Shown here: in pieces, positions 5,674 to 8,868 of the stretch
How the letters are laid out: the number at the start of each line of letters is the position of its first letter
Numbering within the stretch: the stretch's first letter is position 1
DNA from: Chloroflexota bacterium
GTDB taxonomy: Bacteria > Chloroflexota > Dehalococcoidia > SM23-28-2
NCBI GenBank assembly: GCA_030691665.1
Contig: JAUYDU010000053.1
Location: forward strand, 1 to 8,868
Length of the DNA stretch: 8,868 bases
Direction of reading: 5' to 3'
Notes under the pieces: model-generated
What the model was told of the DNA's origin: nothing
The model's database searches: none
Seen by the model: the letters and a program-made list of their open reading frames with translations, nothing else
Translations under genes and position numbers: made by a program

Positions 5674-6128
5674 GGCTCGTCCTCACACTTCACAACGTGG
5701 CCGCCCAGCTTCTTCGCCTGGTGAATGAGCCGCAGCCCATCCGCTGACATGGTGGACTCGCTGCCGAAAAGCCGTTCAAGCTCCGCCAGACTGTAGGGCG
5801 TGAAGCCCGGCGGTATCTGGGCCTTGTCGCTTTCGTCGGCGTAGAAGGCAATAGAGTCCTGGAGCGCGTGGCTCCACAGGAGAACGTAGCCATTGGAGTA
5901 CACCCTGTCCTCTATCTCGCACAACTCCGCGTCCCCAGGCGGACCGTCGCCTTGATACTTCTGGCGGTAGCGCAGGCGCGCGATGATTGTGGGCTTGTGC
6001 TGCTTCACGGCCTCCAACAGGTCGGGCGGTATCATGCTCGCAGGCGCAAGGTACAGGTTGCCGTTAGGCCGTTGTGTGACCGATACGCCCAGGGCTGTCA
6101 ATCGCAAGAGCACGGTAGCGGCGTCCAT
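5664..6128 (-). CDS. TubC N-terminal docking-domain-like protein
   Basis: A 154-residue protein. The ATG at 6128 is chosen because it follows the primase stop codon by 1 nt; upstream in-frame codons would read through the repeat array in the primase gene. Residues 1-53 (AATVLLRLTALGVSVTQRPN to IPPDLLEAVKQHKPTIIARL) follow the helix, beta-hairpin, helix pattern of the TubC docking domain. In mobile elements that domain is often found as a small adaptor next to primases, rather than on polyketide enzymes. The C-terminal half has IAFYADES and PPGFTPYSLAELERLF, then LRLIHQAKKLGGHVV, a pattern I do not place in a named family. It probably makes protein contacts in the replication complex; that is an inference from position. 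Confidence 0.65.
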   Translation of the reverse strand: MDAATVLLRLTALGVSVTQRPNGNLYLAPASMIPPDLLEAVKQHKPTIIARLRYRQKYQGDGPPGDAELCEIEDRVYSNGYVLLWSHALQDSIAFYADESDKAQIPPGFTPYSLAELERLFGSESTMSADGLRLIHQAKKLGGHVVKCEDEPCR

Positions 6129-6129
6129 G

Positions 6130-8118
6130 TCAGACCACCACCCCATTAGCGGCGTGTGCGTGTATCCCCCCAGCATCCGCAACAGCCGCAACATCCGCAA
6201 CACTTTCAGTGCCCAGATTCAATCTGGCGGCTGATTTTGTTGCGCTTGTTGCGCTTGTTGCGCTTATTCCAGGTGTACACGCGCAGTATCTTGCCCAAGC
6301 GTCCTCGAAGTCGGCGGACTCATACCCCCTCGGAGTGGTGGCCCCCGTGCGGAAAACCTTTGGCTTGATACCGTAAGGCTTCAGGATGCGCGAAAGCCGC
6401 CGGGCGTCCAGCGCCTTGCCCTTCAGGTCGCCCCAGGGGGCTTCTTCCAGGGCCACCAGTCCCTCCAGCAGCTCGCTGGTGGGGATAGGACAAGTCCTAT
6501 CGCCTAGCACCTCTCGAATATCATGGAGTAACCGCACCCCAAACGAATAGCCATTTTCCACAACGGATGCTGACAGCACCAGGGCAGCCTCCCGCGCCCG
6601 TGCGGGCCACTGGCCGCCCGCCAGGTCCGCAATGGCTAGTAGGGGTTCCCATACGTCCGCCTGGCGGTCTGACAGCTCATCGGGTATGGTGGGGCGGGCA
6701 TCTGCAAGCTTGGCAACCGCAATGTTAGCCCACCGCTCCAGACGCTCCCGAATGGGCGCGGCCTGGGCCTGTGCGTCTCGCAGGCGAAAACGCTCCACCC
6801 GTTCGGTCGGGGCGCGGCGCTTCAAAGATATGCGAATGCTCCTATCGGCCACGGTGTCGGGCAACTCACCGATGCCAGCCAGGGCCTTCAAACTGAAGAC
6901 CGGGAAGTCCACAAGAGTGAAGTCGCCGCCAGCCTTGACGCAGAGCGAAGCCACGCCCCCGCGCCTGTAGCCAGCGTTCAGGATGCCACGCAGCGCCTCA
7001 CTGTAATCTTCAACCTTGAACGCGGAGTCGGTTTCGTCTAGCAGCAGAGTAGGAGCGTCCCGCGCCACCTTGCGCACCAGCACCGCCGCCGACACGCGAC
7101 TCGTAAACCAGGGCCGCGCCACCATCAACGCCAGCGCCTCTAATAAGCGAGTCTTGCCCGACTGTTTTTCTGGGGAAGTGACATGCAAGTACGGCGTTGT
7201 CTCCGCCGCTTCAAGCGTCCAGGAGTGCAAAACCCAGAGTGCCAGCGCCGCAAGTTGGGAGGCCCCCGTCGCCAGGTATCGCCGTATAAACGCCTCCACG
7301 TCCTCCAGCAGCAGCCCCAGGTCCGCCGCCTTCACCATGGCCACGGGCGCAGCGCGCTCCAGAAGGGCGGCTATGTCCACGCCTTGGGCCACGGCGTCGG
7401 CGGCGTCCCCAGCAGGGGGCGCGTCGGGCCAGTCCACCATACGGACGGCCTGGCAGCCTAGTTCTCGAAGGCGGGCCGCGAGGCGCTCCATGTGGGCACG
7501 CCCCACGTCGTCAGCGTCAGCCCACAGGAGGGGCCGCAACCGTACCAGGGGGCGGAGAGCCTCCAGGCCAGGCGTCCCGCCAGCGCCAGTGACTGTCCCC
7601 ACGGCGGGCGTGGTATTCCCCAGCGCGTCGGTGGCCTTTTCACCTTCGCATACCACCACGGGAGTCCCATCGGACAACCCCTCCAGCCGCTCGGAGCCAT
7701 AAAGCGGCAGGTCCGCCACCCGTATCCCACCCAGGCCGGGTGTTCCGTTGGGCAGCTCCCAGTGGAACGCCTTCCCCTTCGGACCGTCCCGGCGCACATG
7801 CACGGCCCCCACCTGGCCGCTGGTACCCCGAATGGGATAGCGTGTAGTAGTCTGCCGCCTGGTGGGGGCCTTCCCGTCGCCGTAGGACAGGGCACCAAAG
7901 CCAAGCATGGAGCATATTTCCCTGTAGCTATGCTTTCCCCCTTGACACTTCACCAGCGCCAGGCTGCCCGCGTCCTTTAACGATAGCTGTCGTTCGGGTG
8001 TCTCATGGCCGGGGCACGGACAGCTTGCCACCCACCCTTCGCCACTCTTACGAGCATCGGGCAGCTTGGCCAGCACGTCGCCCAAGTCGCGCGGCCTGGT
8101 CGCGGTGGAGGCGCTCAC
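6130..8118 (-). CDS. Primase-helicase: CHC2-like zinc finger, TOPRIM, DUF3631-type ATPase
   Basis: A 662-residue replication protein. The GTG at 8118 overlaps the HTH stop codon (GTGA) and has AGGAG 8 nt upstream; the frame extends to 8334 but only across the HTH gene. Domains in order: a compact zinc finger (Cys33, Cys35, His38, Cys58, His63) like primase CHC2; a TOPRIM domain (about 152-235) with CEGEK (157-161) and ADADD (200-204), which bind metal for primer synthesis; and a P-loop ATPase with SPEKQSGKT (315-323, Lys322) and TLLLDE (357-362), followed by GELPDTVADRSIRI (417-430) as in DUF3631 proteins. It probably unwinds DNA and lays primers for the element. The C-terminus (618-662) carries ATS and VAD/VAA repeats, encoded by the symmetric repeat array at 6178-6262. 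Confidence 0.88.
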   Translation of the reverse strand: MSASTATRPRDLGDVLAKLPDARKSGEGWVASCPCPGHETPERQLSLKDAGSLALVKCQGGKHSYREICSMLGFGALSYGDGKAPTRRQTTTRYPIRGTSGQVGAVHVRRDGPKGKAFHWELPNGTPGLGGIRVADLPLYGSERLEGLSDGTPVVVCEGEKATDALGNTTPAVGTVTGAGGTPGLEALRPLVRLRPLLWADADDVGRAHMERLAARLRELGCQAVRMVDWPDAPPAGDAADAVAQGVDIAALLERAAPVAMVKAADLGLLLEDVEAFIRRYLATGASQLAALALWVLHSWTLEAAETTPYLHVTSPEKQSGKTRLLEALALMVARPWFTSRVSAAVLVRKVARDAPTLLLDETDSAFKVEDYSEALRGILNAGYRRGGVASLCVKAGGDFTLVDFPVFSLKALAGIGELPDTVADRSIRISLKRRAPTERVERFRLRDAQAQAAPIRERLERWANIAVAKLADARPTIPDELSDRQADVWEPLLAIADLAGGQWPARAREAALVLSASVVENGYSFGVRLLHDIREVLGDRTCPIPTSELLEGLVALEEAPWGDLKGKALDARRLSRILKPYGIKPKVFRTGATTPRGYESADFEDAWARYCACTPGISATSATSATKSAARLNLGTESVADVAAVADAGGIHAHAANGVVV
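6178..6262. repeat. Symmetric iteron-like array around a palindrome, candidate origin or RNA hairpin
   Basis: CGCAACA stands at 6178-6184, 6187-6193 and 6196-6202. Its reverse complement TGTTGCG stands at 6238-6244, 6247-6253 and 6256-6262. Both sets have an exact 9-bp period. Between them lies the palindrome CCAGATTCAATCTGG (6213-6227), plus a further pair TCAG (6206-6209) and CTGA (6231-6234). Every pair is symmetric about base 6220. The array could fold as one 85-nt arm with 32 base pairs and evenly sized internal loops. Inverted iterons beside a replication gene suggest an origin bound by an initiator; an mRNA structure near the end of the primase message is the alternative. The pattern is seen directly; function is inferred. 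Confidence 0.85.
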
Positions 8119-8327
8119 GCCCGCGGCTCCTGAGGCAGGCTGGCGGAGTCCAGCATCCGCTGGAGGGCCGCTTTCGGCACGACCAGGCGGCGTTCCGAGA
8201 TACGAATTACGGGCAGCCTTCCTTCCTTTGCAAGCGCATAGGCCGTCGCGCGAGAGATACCCAGCACGGCGGCGCACTCCTCGACCGTGTATGTAAGCTT
8301 TTCCACCCGCTCCGAGTTCGCAATCAC
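8115..8327 (-). CDS. Excisionase-family helix-turn-helix protein
   Basis: A 70-residue protein with the MerR-like winged HTH found in excisionases and AlpA-like regulators: LTYTVEECAAVLGISRATAY (12-31), then ALAKEGRLPVIRISERRLVV (32-51). The second part forms the wing whose Arg residues contact DNA. Members bend DNA at att sites to favour excision or regulate early genes of prophages and islands. The start is either GTG 8327 or GTG 8306, the latter preceded by GGAG; the first seven residues add little. It is the first gene of the leftward operon and its stop codon overlaps the primase start. It faces a divergent gene across about 110 bp of intergenic DNA, so it may control both directions. 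Confidence 0.85.
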   Translation of the reverse strand: MIANSERVEKLTYTVEECAAVLGISRATAYALAKEGRLPVIRISERRLVVPKAALQRMLDSASLPQEPRA

Positions 8328-8344
8328 ATCTCACCCCGTTCTTC

Positions 8345-8373
8345 TTGACCTATCGCCTGCGGTCTGATAGTAT
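8345..8373 (+). promoter_or_regulatory. Sigma70-type promoter for the rightward gene
   Basis: TTGACC (8345-8350) and TAGTAT (8368-8373) are separated by exactly 17 bp, with start of transcription expected near 8380 and a leader of about 58 nt. It lies between the divergent HTH gene and the gene at 8438. On the opposite strand the same stretch offers TACTAT (8372-8367) as a possible -10 for the leftward operon, but no fitting -35 is seen. Confidence 0.6.
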
Positions 8374-8437
8374 TTAAGCACGGCCTGTTTGCCTGCACCA
8401 GGGGACAGTACGGACAACTGCTACGGTTAGGAGCACG

Positions 8438-8868
8438 ATGGTGGAACCGCTTCAGAAGCAACTGCGAGAGATAGGACTGCGATTGTCCGTAGAAGTCGTG
8501 CGCGACGCGGTAGAGCGTCTTGCCTTGGGCGGTTCGCTGTACGCGCTCTATAGCACCAGGGACGGTAGGCTCTCGCTTATGGGCAAGGGCACCGCCGTGA
8601 AGATTCGGGACCTGTGGAAGGAAGGCAAACTCCGGTTTCTCTTGGAGGTGCCGCCTGAGAAACAAGACATTGACATATCGGGGGAAAATGCCCGGACCGC
8701 AGAATCTCCCGGCCCAATGCCCCTCGGCTGGAAAGCTACTGCTACCCACTATGCAGCCATCATGGAGGAGATGCCTTCTGTGGAGTGGAGCATCCGTGGC
8801 TTGGAAGCCTCTGGCGTTACTTCCGAGGAAGCCCTGGCGCTTCTCCTCGAATACGACAGCCTGGCCTT
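8438..8868 (+). CDS. Unrecognised protein, 5' part (runs off the window)
   Basis: An open frame of 143 complete codons continues past the right edge. The ATG at 8438 follows TAGGAG by 4 nt and lies downstream of a well-formed promoter. The N-terminus, MVEPLQKQLREIGLRLSVEV, is helical and amphipathic, then comes GGSLYALYSTRDGRLSLMGK, a likely beta-hairpin, and KIRDLWKEGKLRFLLEVPPE. A polar stretch rich in Glu, Ser and Pro follows (about 82-100), then IMEEMPSVEWSIRGLEASGV and TSEEALALLLEY. No family is recognised and no catalytic motif is visible. It is transcribed away from the excisionase and replication genes, the usual position of a regulator or accessory gene in an element. Codon use is natural throughout. 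Confidence 0.7.
   Translation, partial: MVEPLQKQLREIGLRLSVEVVRDAVERLALGGSLYALYSTRDGRLSLMGKGTAVKIRDLWKEGKLRFLLEVPPEKQDIDISGENARTAESPGPMPLGWKATATHYAAIMEEMPSVEWSIRGLEASGVTSEEALALLLEYDSLA

Noticed and set aside
7016..7980. Long + strand frames over the primase gene
   Set aside because: They are shadows of a GC-rich coding region whose - strand frame carries clear TOPRIM and ATPase motifs.
8324..8749. 141-residue open frame on - strand at the right end
   Set aside because: It covers the divergent promoter and runs antisense to the better-supported gene at 8438, with no recognisable domain.

Overview
The window looks like accessory, mobile DNA of a GC-rich bacterium, most likely a Chloroflexota member. 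The main clue is two lipoproteins with very long proline/threonine linkers, one carrying the motif DVQATVAAAVQAT, a style common in that phylum. The assignment is an inference from protein style, and no rRNA or complete tRNA is present to confirm it.

Layout. (1) 1-300: the C-terminal part of a tyrosine integrase on the + strand, then a hairpin terminator. (2) 371-415: the 3' part of a tRNA-Lys(TTT) gene on the - strand, cut exactly at the anticodon loop, with a 10-bp direct repeat of 11-bp period on each side. This has the form of an integrase attachment site. (3) About 416-3382, + strand: a gene-free leader with a 16-bp perfect inverted repeat. Three exported or membrane genes follow: a lipoprotein HNH nuclease (DUF1524-like) with a DUF3761-like tail, a lipoprotein with a PsbP-like C-terminus, and a small membrane-anchored coiled-coil protein. 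(4) 8327 down to 3440, - strand: a compact operon with mostly overlapping stop and start codons. Its order is excisionase-like HTH, primase/TOPRIM/DUF3631-type helicase, TubC-docking-like protein, zinc ribbon, Spo11/TopoVI-A-like TOPRIM protein, second copy of the zinc ribbon, basic GSRPGAGRK peptide, terminase-small-subunit-like protein. (5) 8345-8868, + strand: a good sigma70-type promoter and the start of an unrecognised gene that runs off the window.

Taken together, an integrase, tRNA attachment site, excisionase-like HTH, primase-helicase and terminase small subunit-like protein with no structural phage genes in view fit either part of a temperate phage or a phage-satellite (PICI-like) island carrying exported cargo. 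The window cannot decide between them.

The most striking non-gene signal is at 6178-6262, inside the 3' end of the primase gene. Six copies of TGTTGCG, three in each orientation with an exact 9-bp period, are arranged symmetrically about a 15-bp palindrome centred on base 6220. This is a candidate iteron-type replication origin or a large regulatory hairpin hidden in coding sequence. It also encodes the repeated tripeptides ATS and VAD/VAA.
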